Assembly: GCA_008729055.1 (NCBI GenBank)
Contig: SDUX01000004.1
Span: 4,542,559 to 4,606,558 of the forward strand
DNA from: Pyropia haitanensis
Taxonomy: Eukaryota > Rhodophyta > Bangiophyceae > Bangiales > Bangiaceae
Direction of reading: 5' to 3'
DNA length: 64,000 nt
Made by a program: the position numbers and the translations under genes
Part shown: positions 1 through 11,832 of the stretch, in pieces
Layout: each line of letters opens with the position of its first letter
How positions within the stretch are numbered: the stretch's first letter is position 1
The notes under the pieces: generated by a model
Told to the model about the DNA's origin: nothing
The model's database searches: none
The model's input: the letters and a program-made list of their open reading frames with translations, nothing else

Positions 1-119
1 ACGGGGGGGTAGGGGAGGTGGGGGGGAGAGGGGAAGTGGGGGGTTTAGGTTGCGCGCGTTTGTTGGGAGGGGGCTGGCGAGTGCGGCGTGGCCGTCTCGG
101 CCGGGGGGCGGCCATGGGG

Positions 120-1060
120 GGGCGGTAGGGGTGGGGGGGGAGGCTGACGATGGCGCCGGCGGGAACACGGAGCCGGTGACGGCGGTTGATGGAGGAGTGC
201 GCGTGGCGGCCGGGGAGGGCGTCGCCGCCGGCGCTGCGTTGCCATTGCCGGCGCCGCCGCGGCCGTCGCGGCGCTCCTCCGCGCGGGGGCGTCCCCCCCC
301 CCGTCGCCGGCGGCGCCGCGTCGGCAAGACCATCCCGCCTCACTGGCGGCCACCCCGCGCGGCGCGTGGCCCTCCCCACCACCACCTCCGCGGTCGCCGT
401 TGCGGTAGCGCTGTTGTCGCCACACCCGGCGGCCGGCTCCTCCCCCCCCGCCGCCGACCCGGCTGCCGTCGCCGCCGCCGACGCTAACGCCGACGGCGCG
501 CCGCCGACTGCCGAGTACACGTGGTGCGCGGCGCCCACGGCGCTGGCCGCCCTCGACGACCACGAGGCGGCGTGCGGCGACGTGATGGCCGTGTGCGAGT
601 GGTGCCTCTGGCGGGTGCGCCGGCGGGCGACCCGCCGCGACCTGACCGGTGGGTGTGACCCAGAGTGGGCCGTCGATGCTGTCCGCGTCGGCGTCGACGA
701 CGAGCCGGACGCGGAGGCCGCGCCGGGAGGGGGGGGGGGGGTTGCCGCCAGAGGGGGGCGACGCCCCCGCAGAGGTGGCAACGGCAGCCGCCGCGACGGG
801 GGGGGGGCGGTGAGGTGGACGCGCTGCTGCTGTTGCCCGCCGCGACCGCCGCGCCGGGCGCGGCGGCGGCGGTGCGCTACCGCCGTGCGTGGGAGGCGGG
901 GGGGGGGCACGGCGGTGGCGGGGGGGGAGGGCGAGGACGGGGATGAGGGGGACGACGTTGGCATGGTGGGGGGGGGGCACGGCGGCGAGTGGGGGATGAC
1001 GAGGACGGTGTGGAGGAGGGGGACGACGTCGGCGGCGGCTGGCAGCGACGACGCCGGCGA
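120..1060 (+). pseudogene. Frame-disrupted fragment of a possible TRAF-like zinc-finger gene
   Basis: Codon-like sequence with strong third-position G/C runs through this stretch but changes frame at long homopolymers. The clearest block (about 480-720) translates to an acidic segment with an H-x3-C-x6-C-x2-C pattern (HEAAC, then CEWC), resembling the start of TRAF-type zinc fingers. The final expected His is replaced by Leu (RRDLTGGC), so the finger would be degenerate. Coding-like segments before and after lie in other frames, with joins near 293-302 (C run), 729-741 and 798-807 (G runs). The inferred shifts here are +1 (or -2), unlike the -1 shifts elsewhere in the window. An acidic Asp/Glu-Gly tail follows near 920-1060. 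It may be the 3' part of a gene starting outside the window, or a decayed copy. No function is assigned. Confidence 0.3.
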
Positions 1061-1079
1061 TCCGCATGGTGGCCGATGA

Positions 1080-4015
1080 GCGTAATGGAGGGACCCTTCC
1101 TTCGAGCCGGCCTTTCAGCTAGATCTCTTTGGATTCCCAGAGCTCATAAACAGGCGGGTGCAAAGGCGTTATCTTGGGAACCTGTGCATGTGTGACGGAC
1201 ATTGCCGACAATGATGGCCACTTCTAGCACCCTGTCGCGAGATGGAGCATGAATATTGTTGTGTACACCCTACTTCGCTCGGTTGGCGCGGGTGAAGCTG
1301 CCATTTCTGGCAAAAGGACTTCTTGACCTATGGCAATGGGTCAGGGCTCGCAGGGACGAACTCTGCCCCCCAGCTGCCCACAGAAGACAACACCATCAAA
1401 GGCGTCCATCAGCACATCAGCGCAGCACAAAGACCACTCACTACTTAGTAGCCTGAGGCTGTTTTGTGCCACAGCAGTGGCCTTTCTGCAGGCAGCACGC
1501 GCCGGAGCCCTCATGATCACTGCATCGATTATACAGGGCCACTACGAGCCGACCAACCAGCGTGCACATTGCTGAGAAGCACCGTAACCAGAAGATCCCG
1601 AGAGATCGGCCTCACCCGTTGCACCAATCCGAGTCGTCTCGGCACGCCACCACGCCTTCCAAGCCAGTTAGTGTCAAGAAACTCACTTCACGTGAACCCG
1701 AGAAACGCAACAGTTTCTGAAAAGAACGGCTGCCCGCGCCGGCCGGGAGCCGCCCAATCCAGGATTAGCACCGGCCCCGGTTGTCTAATGAGGAAACACC
1801 AATAGTTTCTGAAAAATTCGCTGTTGGGGCAGCTCTTAATCGCAGTGGTCCGCTGAGAGGTGCCCACCGGGCGATGAGCAGGCCGGATGGCCCACTCATG
1901 AGCATCGAGACCGCGCCGCAGTCTGCAGACCAGACCAAAGTTCTGCGTGCACCCCGGATTGCGTCGCACCAAGAGGTTTATCCACCCCAACTTTTGCCAC
2001 TACGGATTGAGCTGCTGAATTCTGACGCGTCATCGGGCGGCCACGGCGTCCACAGTTGTAGACATGGCTCTCAAAGCAGACCGCTGGCGATTGCCGCGCA
2101 GGAGAAGCGTCCTTACACACCAGGAGACTTGCATTCGGAGGGATATACGAGCTCCGCTTCATGTATCTGCCAATAGGAGGGCGTGGGCGGTACCACGTGG
2201 CGGGTCTCGCGATGGAAATGAAAGGAAAGATCTCTTTCAAGAAAACGGCCTTGACGGCCTCTGTGCGTGCAAGAAAGAAACTTCCTGCATTTTTCCATAC
2301 GTGGCGGTGAACTCGACAGTACCACTGTGCGGACAAGAGCGTCTCGTGACGCAGTGGAAGCATGTCTCCCACCGGCCGGCAAGAACGCTGTTGATAGGAT
2401 GGCCAATGACAACGGTAAAATTGTGTGCTTGCGCTCTCCTCTCGTCGATCAGGCGTCGACGCTGTTCGTTGTGTCGTCGGCCACATTCCCCCTACACTTC
2501 ATCGCGTAATGCCTCAAACCTCACAAACCAGACACAGGATTAGCGGTCAAGAACGTGCGGGCGGGTGAGGCGGGGGACGGAGGGGGTTGTGACGACCATG
2601 CGGGCGACAAGCCGCCCCTTTTTGCCCCGCGGCCCCCTTCCCGATGAAGCTGCAGGGTGCTCCGGATCAGCAAGCTTTGGAATATGCGTGCTTCGTACAC
2701 GATGGAACAGTTGGTCGGCTCAGCAGGCGCCCCTCCCCGCCACCCACGGCCGTCGGTGGGCTGCCGCCGTGGGCCCGCGTCGGCTGGCGACACACGGACC
2801 ACGCGCCAGCGAGTCTGACTCACAGGGTAGAGGGTTTGTCTTGAGCCGCGCTACGGCCAATCGAACGCGCCGGTCTGGGGTCGCTTCCGCTGGATTGGGA
2901 ATACAAACTATTGTACGGCCGCGGTGGCGGCAGCTCTGGGCGCCTGGCTGGGCGCGTCGCTGGGCAGAACAACGGCCCCCCGGCGGGCGGCTGACAGTGG
3001 CGTACAAAATACGGGGCACTAAGCGATCGGAGGGGGACGTAGAGGGCCGCCAGCCCCCGCGGCACTCGGTACCACCCCGCCCGCCCTCTCCGCACACGCG
3101 TCCGCCACCTCCCCTCAAGTACTAACCTCCCGACCGTTGCCAGCGAGTGTACCAGGCGGCCGCCGCGCCCGCCGCTCGTCACCGCCGCCAGGGGTGGCGT
3201 GGTTGCAACCGAGACGCCACGTCCGCGGCCGCCACGCATCGCCGACGGCCACAGCGGAGCAAGCACGGCGCCCGCATGGCCTCTACGCCGCGGCGGCGGC
3301 GACACACCGCACGACCGCCTCCACCATACTGCTATTGCCCCATGGTCTGTCGCTCCGCCCCATCAATCCGAGACCTACTCAGCTCAGGTCCCAGTTCCGG
3401 CCACGTCCATCGCGAGGATAGACTGCCCGTCCACTACGGTGTCAAGGCAGCCGGCGTCCCCCGGAGCTCCCTTCGGCGGTGCGAGCACCCTCCCCGTGCT
3501 GCGTGTGCCGGGTGAAAGCACGTATGGCAGGCGGGCAGGGCCACGCGGGTCGACCGCACTGGATTGCCGCTACGGAGGGCGGCTGCTGCCCGCCCTTTGC
3601 TGGCAGTCCCTAGAATACACTCCCCGCCTCCAGGTGTCATTGTGGGCCTTGCCCGACGATATACCACGCAAGAACAGCACTGAATGCTCTATTTCGGTCA
3701 TGCAAAAATTCGGATGCGGACACAGGGGCTGCTCGCCACAAACAGAGACGACCACTTACAATCCAGTGACGCTGCAGTGTCCCTGCCTGCGCGGTGTAGC
3801 GGGTCTCCACCCGCACAGGAAGAGTCTCCACACATGGGCCCACAGCCGAGGCGCCGCGAGCGCAGACACCGCCGCGGTGCGTCGCGTGTCCGTCACCGCC
3901 CGGAGCGCGGTAGGTCTCTCTTCAGCTGCAGCCGGGAGAGCACCCCGGGCAGCGTCCAAGCAGGAGCAACCAACAGCAGACAGCCAAAGTCGTGTTTGCC
4001 CCCCTTTGGGTGATC
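1080..4015. other. Gene-poor stretch, lower GC in its left half
   Basis: No gene can be supported here. Roughly 1100-2540 is clearly less GC-rich than the surrounding gene space and has only short overlapping open frames without recognisable motifs. The 12-mer AGTTTCTGAAAA occurs twice about 90 bp apart (near 1710 and 1803), perhaps marking a decayed repeat. From about 2540 GC rises again, and 3200-4015 is probably 3' flank of the C2H2 gene on the minus strand. Confidence 0.5.
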
Positions 4016-6544
4016 CTAATCATACATATGAGACGCCCCAGTTCCCCCGCGACTTGTGTTCCCCTCACCAGCACCGCCCTCCTCCGCATCACCACCTCCC
4101 TCCCCATCCCCGCCACCTCGCCAACCCCCGTTTCCCCTTCGAGAGCCTTCCTGCCCCCCAGCGTCCCCTCCCACTTCACGCTCACCGCCCCGCTCAGCAG
4201 GACCTTCGCCGCCAGAGCCGCTTCGCCCACCCCCCTCCGCGCCCCCCCCCCCCCCCAACCCAGCTTCCCCCCCACTCGGCCACAGTGCGCCGTCCGCCGC
4301 CCTGCTGCCGAGGTATTGGCCCTCACACACCCGCGTGTGGGCGGCGAGAGTATCCGCCGCCCGGAACGTCCGCCCACACTCGGTGCACACGCGCGGTGCG
4401 ACGGCGTCGTGCATGACGCGTAGGTGCTTCTTGAGGTGGTCTCGTTGCTGCCACGCGGTCGGGCACAGTGGGCAGCGATAGGGGCGCTGCTTGAGGTGCA
4501 CAACCCGCCGGTGGCGGTTGAGATTGTAGCGCTGGGAGAAGCAGCGACCGCACACGCTGCAGCGGAAGCGTTCGTCGGGGCCCACCTGGTCCACGCGGCC
4601 CCGTCCGCCCCCCACGAGAGGGTCCGACGACGCGTCTGCCGCGCCGTGGCTGCTGTCGCCCCCAACACCGCTGCCGTCCCTGCCACCGTCGCTATCGTCG
4701 GTGGCACTTGCGGGGGTCGCGGCAGTCCGCTCGGCGCCGCTACCGTCGGCAGCCCATCCTCCACCGGCGCTGCCACTGCCGCCGCCTCGTATGACCCCGG
4801 CCGATGGGAAACCAAATAACGGCTCCCCGGGTGAGGCCGCGTCCCCGCTGCCACCACGGCGCAAACCATCTCCCAGCGGAACCTGCGCGTCTCGGCTGTC
4901 CTGCGCCGTTGAGCGCATCGGGGAGGTACTGTGGGCGCCCCGGCGGTCCCCCCACCTCCATTGCGCACGGGGGTCCCCTCTGCGGTGGTCGTGAAGCGCA
5001 GCGTTGCCACCGCCGCCTCCGCTGCCGCTGCCCTCAACCATTGGTCTAGGCGACCACCAGCTGGGAGGCGGCGATGGGCGAGCATCGTCTCTGCTGTTCT
5101 CGTAGGGGTAGGCGGGGTCGACGGGTAGTGACCGAGAGGAGAAAGTCGGGACGCCCAAGCGACCACCGTCAAATACAAGCCGGGGGGAGGGCGTGCGTGT
5201 CTGGGACAAGACCCGCTCAGAGGTGCCAACGGCTGGGGCGAGCTGCAAGGGCGCCGGTCCATCGCTGCCCCCGCCACCACCACTAACAGCGGCGGCGGTG
5301 CCAGCACCTGTGGGCGTGCCACCCAAGGGAGAGCCGCTGGCTCGTGGCCGCCCCGCCTGCCCCACCAATGGGCTGGCGCCCCTCGCCACCCCCCCCGCGG
5401 CGGCGACAAGCGCCGACCGAGGGGGCAGCATGGGAACCGACCGCCCCTGGCCAGCCGCGCCCACGCCAACGCCAGCCAATGGAACCAGTGGTGAGCGCCC
5501 CAGCCAATGCGGTGGCAACGCCCAGCCGGCGGCCGTTGATGCCGTAACGCCAGGGGATGGCAAGCCCGCAGGGGGCCCCCTGTCACGTCCGGCGGCGAGT
5601 GGTGCACGCGCTGATGCCGGCAACGCCCACCGTTCGGAGCCCGTGGGGTTGGGCGGGGGGAAGAGGGGAGAACCCGGCGCCAGACTTGAGTATCCAAAAG
5701 GGTTGCCCGCGGGATGGCCGGTGCGATCGTGCAGCCGCTGGTCGGTGGGGTAGGCCAGGGGGTGGCGAGTGGCCAAGCCGTCTTGGTTGCTGTCGAGAAA
5801 AAGCGGCGTCTGAATAGAGCCGCCGCTGCGGGGCAGCCCCTCCCAGGCAGGTGTACCGACAATCGGCGACGTATCCCATCCAACGGCCCCTTGGGTGGCG
5901 GGCAGCGGCTCTCGATCGAAGCGTAGTGCTCCTTGGTCCCCAAAGCCGACAGCGCCGCCGTCCGCTGCACCCGCCGTCGACCAGCTTCGCGACGCGGCGC
6001 CGGCCAGGAAGGAAGGGTCCGTTCGCGAAGCGCACCCCACTCTCGATCTACCAACCCCGAGGGGGGGCGTGCCCCTGCCGCTGTTACCGCCACCGGCTGC
6101 CCCTGCGGTTGGCAGTGGTGGCAGCGGCGGTGGTGGGATTGGCGGCGGCAGCGGCAGTGGAGATAAGCGCGGTGGCGGCGTTGGCGGTGCTGCCTGCGCC
6201 CGACCCGCATCCAGTACGTGGGTGGGACCGGCAGCGCGGTCATCCCTAGCGCTGGCCTCCTCGTTGCCGCCGTCGTTGCCACCATCATTGCCACTACCAG
6301 CGGCGCCACCCGTGTCGCGGCCACGATTGCCAGTAGGAACAACGGCGGCGGCAGCGGCCGTAACTGCTGCCGCGGAAGCGTCCTGGGCAGCAGCGTCAGC
6401 CGACGGAGCGCCATTGGCGGCATCGGCGCCGTCCCTGTCGCCGCCGCCTTCACCGTCGCCGCCGCCGCCTCCGCCGTCGGCTTGGGGCGGCTGCTGCTGC
6501 CCATAGGCGCCATGGCCAACAAGAAAGCGGGTAAACGGCCGCAT
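4016..6544 (-). CDS. C2H2 zinc-finger protein with long disordered N-terminus
   Basis: Uninterrupted frame of 842 residues from the ATG at 6544 (MRPFTRFLVGH). Translation can be extended upstream to 7135, but that part is Arg/Pro-rich and non-distinctive, so the inner ATG is preferred. Three consecutive C2H2 fingers lie near the C-terminus, about residues 659-740. Finger 1 has CSVCGRCF with HRRVVH, finger 2 CPLCPTAW with HLRVMH, and finger 3 CTECGRTF with an H-x3-C ending (HTRVC). Finger 1 to 2 is joined by a TGEKP-like linker (LKQRPY). The remaining roughly 650 N-terminal residues are Gly/Ala/Pro/Ser-rich and apparently disordered, and the last 100 are Gly/Glu-rich. Three clustered fingers suggest a sequence-specific nuclear DNA-binding protein, but the target cannot be inferred. 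A large frame on the same strand (3922-6522) is a shadow without the fingers. Confidence 0.8.
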   Translation of the reverse strand: MRPFTRFLVGHGAYGQQQPPQADGGGGGGDGEGGGDRDGADAANGAPSADAAAQDASAAAVTAAAAAVVPTGNRGRDTGGAAGSGNDGGNDGGNEEASARDDRAAGPTHVLDAGRAQAAPPTPPPRLSPLPLPPPIPPPPLPPLPTAGAAGGGNSGRGTPPLGVGRSRVGCASRTDPSFLAGAASRSWSTAGAADGGAVGFGDQGALRFDREPLPATQGAVGWDTSPIVGTPAWEGLPRSGGSIQTPLFLDSNQDGLATRHPLAYPTDQRLHDRTGHPAGNPFGYSSLAPGSPLFPPPNPTGSERWALPASARAPLAAGRDRGPPAGLPSPGVTASTAAGWALPPHWLGRSPLVPLAGVGVGAAGQGRSVPMLPPRSALVAAAGGVARGASPLVGQAGRPRASGSPLGGTPTGAGTAAAVSGGGGGSDGPAPLQLAPAVGTSERVLSQTRTPSPRLVFDGGRLGVPTFSSRSLPVDPAYPYENSRDDARPSPPPSWWSPRPMVEGSGSGGGGGNAALHDHRRGDPRAQWRWGDRRGAHSTSPMRSTAQDSRDAQVPLGDGLRRGGSGDAASPGEPLFGFPSAGVIRGGGSGSAGGGWAADGSGAERTAATPASATDDSDGGRDGSGVGGDSSHGAADASSDPLVGGGRGRVDQVGPDERFRCSVCGRCFSQRYNLNRHRRVVHLKQRPYRCPLCPTAWQQRDHLKKHLRVMHDAVAPRVCTECGRTFRAADTLAAHTRVCEGQYLGSRAADGALWPSGGEAGLGGGGGAEGGGRSGSGGEGPAERGGEREVGGDAGGQEGSRRGNGGWRGGGDGEGGGDAEEGGAGEGNTSRGGTGASHMYD

Positions 6545-9500
6545 CAGTGTGGTACGTGACGCGGGCAATGTGGGCGGGAGGGCAACGGGTGCGTGAGCGG
6601 AGGCCAACATGCAGCGCCCGGGCGTCACACGCAGGGCAACAACCAATACACCAAGAAAGGCGATGGTCAGGGGGGGGGGGGATCGGGAGGGCAGTCGGGG
6701 GGGCGGGGAAAGGAGGGGCAGCGGAGCCGACTCCCGGAACACGCTGCGTGAGGCGGCCCCACCAGGACGCTCGCATCTCGGGCCGCCCGCCGTCGTGCCC
6801 CATCCCTTCACGGCGCGGCGAGACCGACGCGTAGGGCGGCGCTCAAAAGGGGGCGGCCAGGGGGACGGGGGTCGATCACCCAAGGCGGGCGGCGCGACTG
6901 TTGAAAGCCGCGGGAGGAGCGATGCACGGCACAGGCGCGGCGGCCACCGGGCGGGGAGCGAGCGTGCACGTGGGGGACGGGTCAGGAGGGGGGCGGGGGC
7001 GGGGTCGGACACGCGGGACCGCCGCGGCCCGCTGTAGGGGGGGGGACCTGATTGGCCAGCGAAAGCTACACGTTGGTATACCCCCTCCCGCCGCTCGCGG
7101 GACGCGTGCGGCCGCTTGGAGGGGAAGAGAGGCACAGAAGTATCGCGCCAAACGCCAAGGCGGGGGGGGGGGCGGCCAGAGCCACCCGCAGCCCCGGGAT
7201 CGTCAGCAAACGCATTGGCCGCCCTCCACTAAATGAGTGCGTCGTCGATTCCTACTCGATATCGGTTCTCGCCGAGTTCTGTGCCGTCGCTGCGGAGGTC
7301 CGCACCCAATGAGGCCGCCGCGGGTGGGGGTCACGCGACACCAGTTGGTGCGGATCGTCATGCGCTTCCCCCATTGGCCAGGGGTGACGCCCCGCGCTGC
7401 AGCATCATCGATCGTTTGACGTCGCGCGGGTGAGCCTGCCTTGTCCCTGTCCGGCGGGTGCCACTCTCACCGGCCTTGCCCCCCCCACCATAGCTAATAC
7501 ACGGCCAAGCCGTTGCACACGCCCTCTGCTCGCAACCTCTGAAGGGAAGGGCGCGGGACCTGGGATGATCTCGCGTACGGTCATCTTCTCGCCGTGGCCT
7601 CCGCCCTCACGCTGTGCGCACACCGTTGAAACGATCTTCGGCAATGAAGAAACAGCGAATTACGGGCGCCAGCCCTTTCGATGGGAGCCAGGGTCAGCGG
7701 CAGCTTTGGCTGACGCTGATTGGCCGGGCAGTACGGGAGGCTTTCAGTGCATCCCTTCCCGCTGGGTCGGGAAGGGGAGGGGGCGTCCCGCGATTGGAAG
7801 GAGGTGAGGGGAGGGCGAGGGCTCGTGGCATGCGCGATGTGCAAGGACGTGCGGCGGGGCCAACTGCTCTGCGTCGCGTGCGACTTTGGAAGCGGAAGGC
7901 CAAGCGCTTCCACCATCATCATGGTATGAAAATACATCCCGAGACCTCTCCAGAAGTGGAGGCGACGGGAGTCTGGGCTGGGGGCGTCTGCGTACGTCTG
8001 TCGGCAACGATTGTTCCGCCCCTGCAAGGGGCGTCCCAACCGACACGTGCTGAGTACCGATGCAATTGGCAATCGTACCTGGACACGGGACTCGTTTGAG
8101 AGCACGGCGAGGGAGGGCCGGCCGTTGGTACCGTGCTTCCGCCAAAAAGTGGACGTGCGCACATCAGGAAGAGGGGCGATTCATTGGCTCCAACGATCAC
8201 TTTTCAACACCTTCATGCTTTCGACTCGGCTACGGTTCCTGGGATGCACTATACCCCCAACGGCGTCGGATCGTGCGCCCCTTTGCGAGCCAGAGACGCC
8301 TCTCGTTGGTGGCAAGTTCGCTTCCGGGCTGCTAATGGCGTGCAGCCAAGTGGCACCATCAGGACAATCCAATCGGATCGGCCCTCTGCTGTTGTGTTTG
8401 GACCGGCCCTTTGATGCCCACCCGCGGGTAGTGTCCTGCTCCAGGAGGACAGCAGAGAGGATACAGAAGGGCAGAGCAAGTTCCACCTTTCTTGTGCGCG
8501 ACCACGGTGTACAGTTGTGATTGGCAGCGCACATCCGGAAAAACTGCGGGTATCCGTCAACAAAATTGGCCCTCCGTAGGGGGCCGCGGGGGGAGGAGCG
8601 TGTGAGAATCCAAAATGCACGCCCACCATTAAGCCAGGTCAAGTGCTCATGCAACGACGCACCGCCGCCAGGTTCACATGACACAGAGAAATATTCACAG
8701 AGGGGACAGGTGGAGGCGGGAGCGCCCGCCGGGCGTTTGCCGAGGTGGCCTACGAGCCGGCCGCCGCACACCTGGTAGTGGCCCGTCGTGGCGGCGGCGA
8801 CCACCCCAGGGGGCGGGGAGGGGAAGCCCCGGCAGCCGTGGCGGCGGCCGCCGCGGCAGCGTCGGTGGTGGAGGCGCTGGCGGCGGCGGTACAGGCCGGG
8901 GAGGAGTCGGCGATGGTGGCGGCGGCGGCGGCGGCGGCAGCGGCGTCACGCGCGCGACCGCCGCCGACGCGACCGCGGAGCACCCGGGGTTGGCGCGGCG
9001 GCCCGAGCATTGAAAGCGGGCGGACGCCACGCTCAGCGGCGCTTGCATCGAGTTTGGCTGAGAGGGCGGGAGGCGAGGAGGGAGCGGTGCAGCAGCGGGA
9101 GGGGCGGACATGGGTCGCCAGATGATAGGGCGACGGTGGTATTTGCACGGGTGTGATGCACCGCGTGTGCGGCACGCCGTCACGTCTGCCCGCTGCGTGT
9201 GCCACCGCAACAGAGGGGCACATTGCGTAGCCATCGTTAACCACTCCCTGGCGGACAGACAGCGAAAATGGCAAAAAAAAAAGACACCAAATGGAAGCAG
9301 ACCACCGCCAGAACCCACGCAACCCGCTCCATCAGACGCTCCGGATATCTCCGCCTGTAGCTGGGTGACGCGGAGATGGGCTCGCGGTGGCGGTGGTAGT
9401 GGCGGCCGCCGCCGCAGCGTGGCAAGAGGACCATGGCCGCGGCCGCGGCGCTGTCATGTCCGTCGTCGTGTCGGCCACCGGCGCGGGCGGCGGCGGCGGT

Positions 9501-10314
9501 GGCGTCGGCGGTCGTGGCGTTGGCCCGTCAGCACCCCCGCGGAGGGGTGGGCGGCGACGAACGGGTCGGCCATTGGCAGTGGCGGCGGCGGTGGCTGCGC
9601 TGCCCGCAGCGTCGACGGCGGTGGAGCCGTCCACGCACGACTGCTACCCGCGGCGCGCTGGCAGCGCGCCCCCTGCACTCGGCGTTTGAACTTGTTCGCC
9701 GCTGCAGGGGCGCCGCGTGCGGCGGGGGTGGGGCTCGGTGTGGGAGTGGGGGAGGGGGCGGGCGTGGGGGTGGCGGCTTGGGGTTGGGATGGAGCGTCAC
9801 CCAACGAATAGGACAAGAGCGGGAGACACCGGCTCGAGACGCATCCAATCATCCCAAAATTACGGGGGGGTATCAAGCAGAGCGAGCCTCTTGGAAGAAT
9901 TCAGCTGAAGCCAAACTCGAGGCCCATTTGCTAACGCGCTATCAATGCTGGGGTTGTTCCTTGGCGGAGAACAAATGGACGATGAAATCATCGTTTCGTG
10001 TCGACCTGCGACCGCACGGCTGGAAGCACGGCTGGAAAAACCGGTTTTGAGCTGGCGCACGTGAGCCCCGATGAACCCCGCGTGCGCTCCCGCATCGCCG
10101 CTCCCCCGCCGCGGCGCCGGCCGCCCGCCGCCAGCCGCGCCCGCCGCCGCCGCGTCCCCGGCCGACGCGTCACCCCCCCCCCCCCCCCCCACGGCTACTG
10201 CTCTCACCGCCTGCTCCCCCCCTCGCCGCCCCTGCGCGGTTCCCCCCCCCGCTCGGCTACCCCCCTCTCCCGCTGCATCCCTTTTGCCCGTCGCCGCTCG
10301 CGGCGGCCGCCACG
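6545..10314. other. Gene-poor stretch between the C2H2 and LPA1-like genes
   Basis: No gene is supported. The first few hundred bases are the probable 5' flank of the minus-strand C2H2 gene. About 7200-8690 is mid-GC sequence with short overlapping frames only. About 8715-9060 (plus) has a codon-like, Ala-rich open segment (RAFAEVAYEPAAAHLVVAR) without an ATG and preceded by an in-frame stop, possibly an exon or pseudogene remnant. About 9390-9800 has low-complexity Gly/Ala/Arg frames on both strands. About 9810-10060 is AT-richer and unremarkable, and 10060-10314 is the probable 5' region of the next gene. Confidence 0.45.
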
Positions 10315-11832
10315 ATGCGGCGCGCCGCCGCCGCCGCCGCCGCCGCGGCGTTTGCGCCCGCCGCCGCGGCGCTGCCGCGGCCGCCCGCCGCCGCGGCCGC
10401 CGCCGCCCCTGTTGCCACCCGCGCCGCCGCGGCGTGCCGCCGCCGCCCCGCCGTACCGCGGCGGCACGCGTGGCGTGCCGCCGCGGCGGGTGGTGGCGGC
10501 GGCGGGGGGGCGGTGGGGGCGGCGGCCGCGGCGGCGGCGCGGGGGGGGCGCCGCCGAAAAAGGGCTTTGGCGGTGCCGCCAAGGCCGCCGCCGCCGGGGG
10601 GGGGGGAAGGGCACGCCCCCGCCGCCGCCGCCACGGGCGCGCGGCGCGCCGGACCTGTCGGCCGAGGAGCGGGAGCGGCTCGAGGCGCGCGACGCGAGCG
10701 GCGTGTCCATGATGGATCGGCTGCAGGTGGGTGGGTGGGGTGCTCCCTGAGAGGGGGGGGGTGGGGGTGCGTGGGGAGGGGGCGGGAGTGTGGGGGGGGG
10801 GGGGAAGGTCGGGCGGCTGCCGCGGCGGGAGTGAGGGGGGACCCGGCGAGCGGGCGCGCTGCCGTCAGTGTGCACCGCCCGTGCGGGCGCCAGACGCGCG
10901 CGCCGCGAGCTGCCGCCCCCGCCCCGCCCGCCCGCCCACGTGCACTGTCACTGACACGGTCGCTGCGGCTGCCCTCGTTCCCCTGCGTGCCGTGTGGCTG
11001 GATGTGGGTGCCCGCGGGGGGCACCGCCCGCCGCGTCTTGTATCGTTGCTGCCCCTCCTCTCCGTTCCCCCCGTCTGCAGGAGGAGACGCAGGCGCCCTT
11101 TCGCAAGGTCCGCATGTTCTTCTACGCCTCGTTTGGCGCCGGCGCCGCCGTCGGCGGCCTCATTGCCGGCACCCGCATCGTCGCCTCCCTGTCTGGGGTG
11201 GCGGGCGCGCAGCCGCTGGCCGAGACGGTCCCCAACCTGGCCATTGACGCCGCCGCCGTCACCGCGTTTGCGCTGCTGCTGCGGCGCGACGCGGAGGCGG
11301 GGCGCAAGCGCCTCGCGCGGATTGCCAAGGCGGTTGACGTGGGCGACCTGCCCGTCGTCACGGCCGGCGGCGGCGGCGGCGGCGGCAAGGTCGTCGACCT
11401 GTCGTCCTTCCGGGGGCGGTCGCGGCCGGTGGTCGTGTCGGGGCGGGCCAAGGAGGTGTTTGCGGCGGTGCGGGCTGCCGAGGCGGCCGCCGCGGCGCTG
11501 TCGCGGGTGGGCGTCCTCGTCGTGCCGGTCGTGACGGGCGGCGGGGAGGGGGGGGGGGGGGGCTCGCCGAGCCGCCGCAGGGGGACTGGCTCGCCATGCC
11601 CGCCGCCGCCGACGCGGACGTGTGGGCCGAGTGGGAGGACTCGGCGCGGACCGCGACGCGCGCCAAGGGCGGGAGGGGGGGGCGCCCGCCGGCGTCGCGG
11701 TCGCTGATGGTGCTCGTCGTGCGCAAGGACGGGCGGATTGGCGCGCGCTCGTTTACCGACGCGGTCGAGTGGGATAAGCTCGTCGAGGAGATTGACGCGC
11801 TGCCGGCCAAGGACCAGTACGGGCAGCCTTAG
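10315..11832 (+). CDS. LPA1: LPA1/REP27-like photosystem II accumulation factor, stand-alone C-terminal domain
   Basis: Two exons flank a 354-nt phase-0 intron (GTGGGT at 10727, CAG ending at 11080). Exon 1 from the ATG at 10315 begins with an Ala/Arg-rich stretch typical of a plastid transit peptide, then PPKKGFGGAAKA and an acidic helix ending at MMDRLQ. Exon 2 starts EETQAPFRKVRMFFYASFG and has two hydrophobic segments (AGAAVGGLIAG, then LAIDAAAVTAFALLL), then GRSRPVVVSGRAKEVFAA and VLVVPVV. It ends in a segment with VWAEWEDSA and VLVVRKDGRIGARSF. This matches the C-terminal part of plant LPA1 and algal REP27, membrane proteins needed for D1/photosystem II assembly; the TPR part of those proteins is absent. 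The frame breaks at G runs 10541-10548, 10596-10606 and 11548-11562; each is repaired by one extra G. An alternative start in another frame lies at 10071. Domain identity is firm; the exact N-terminus is not. Confidence 0.75.

Noticed and set aside
3922..6522. An 866-codon minus-strand frame overlapping the C2H2 gene
   Set aside because: Lacks the zinc fingers, which lie in the other frame; a shadow of the real gene.
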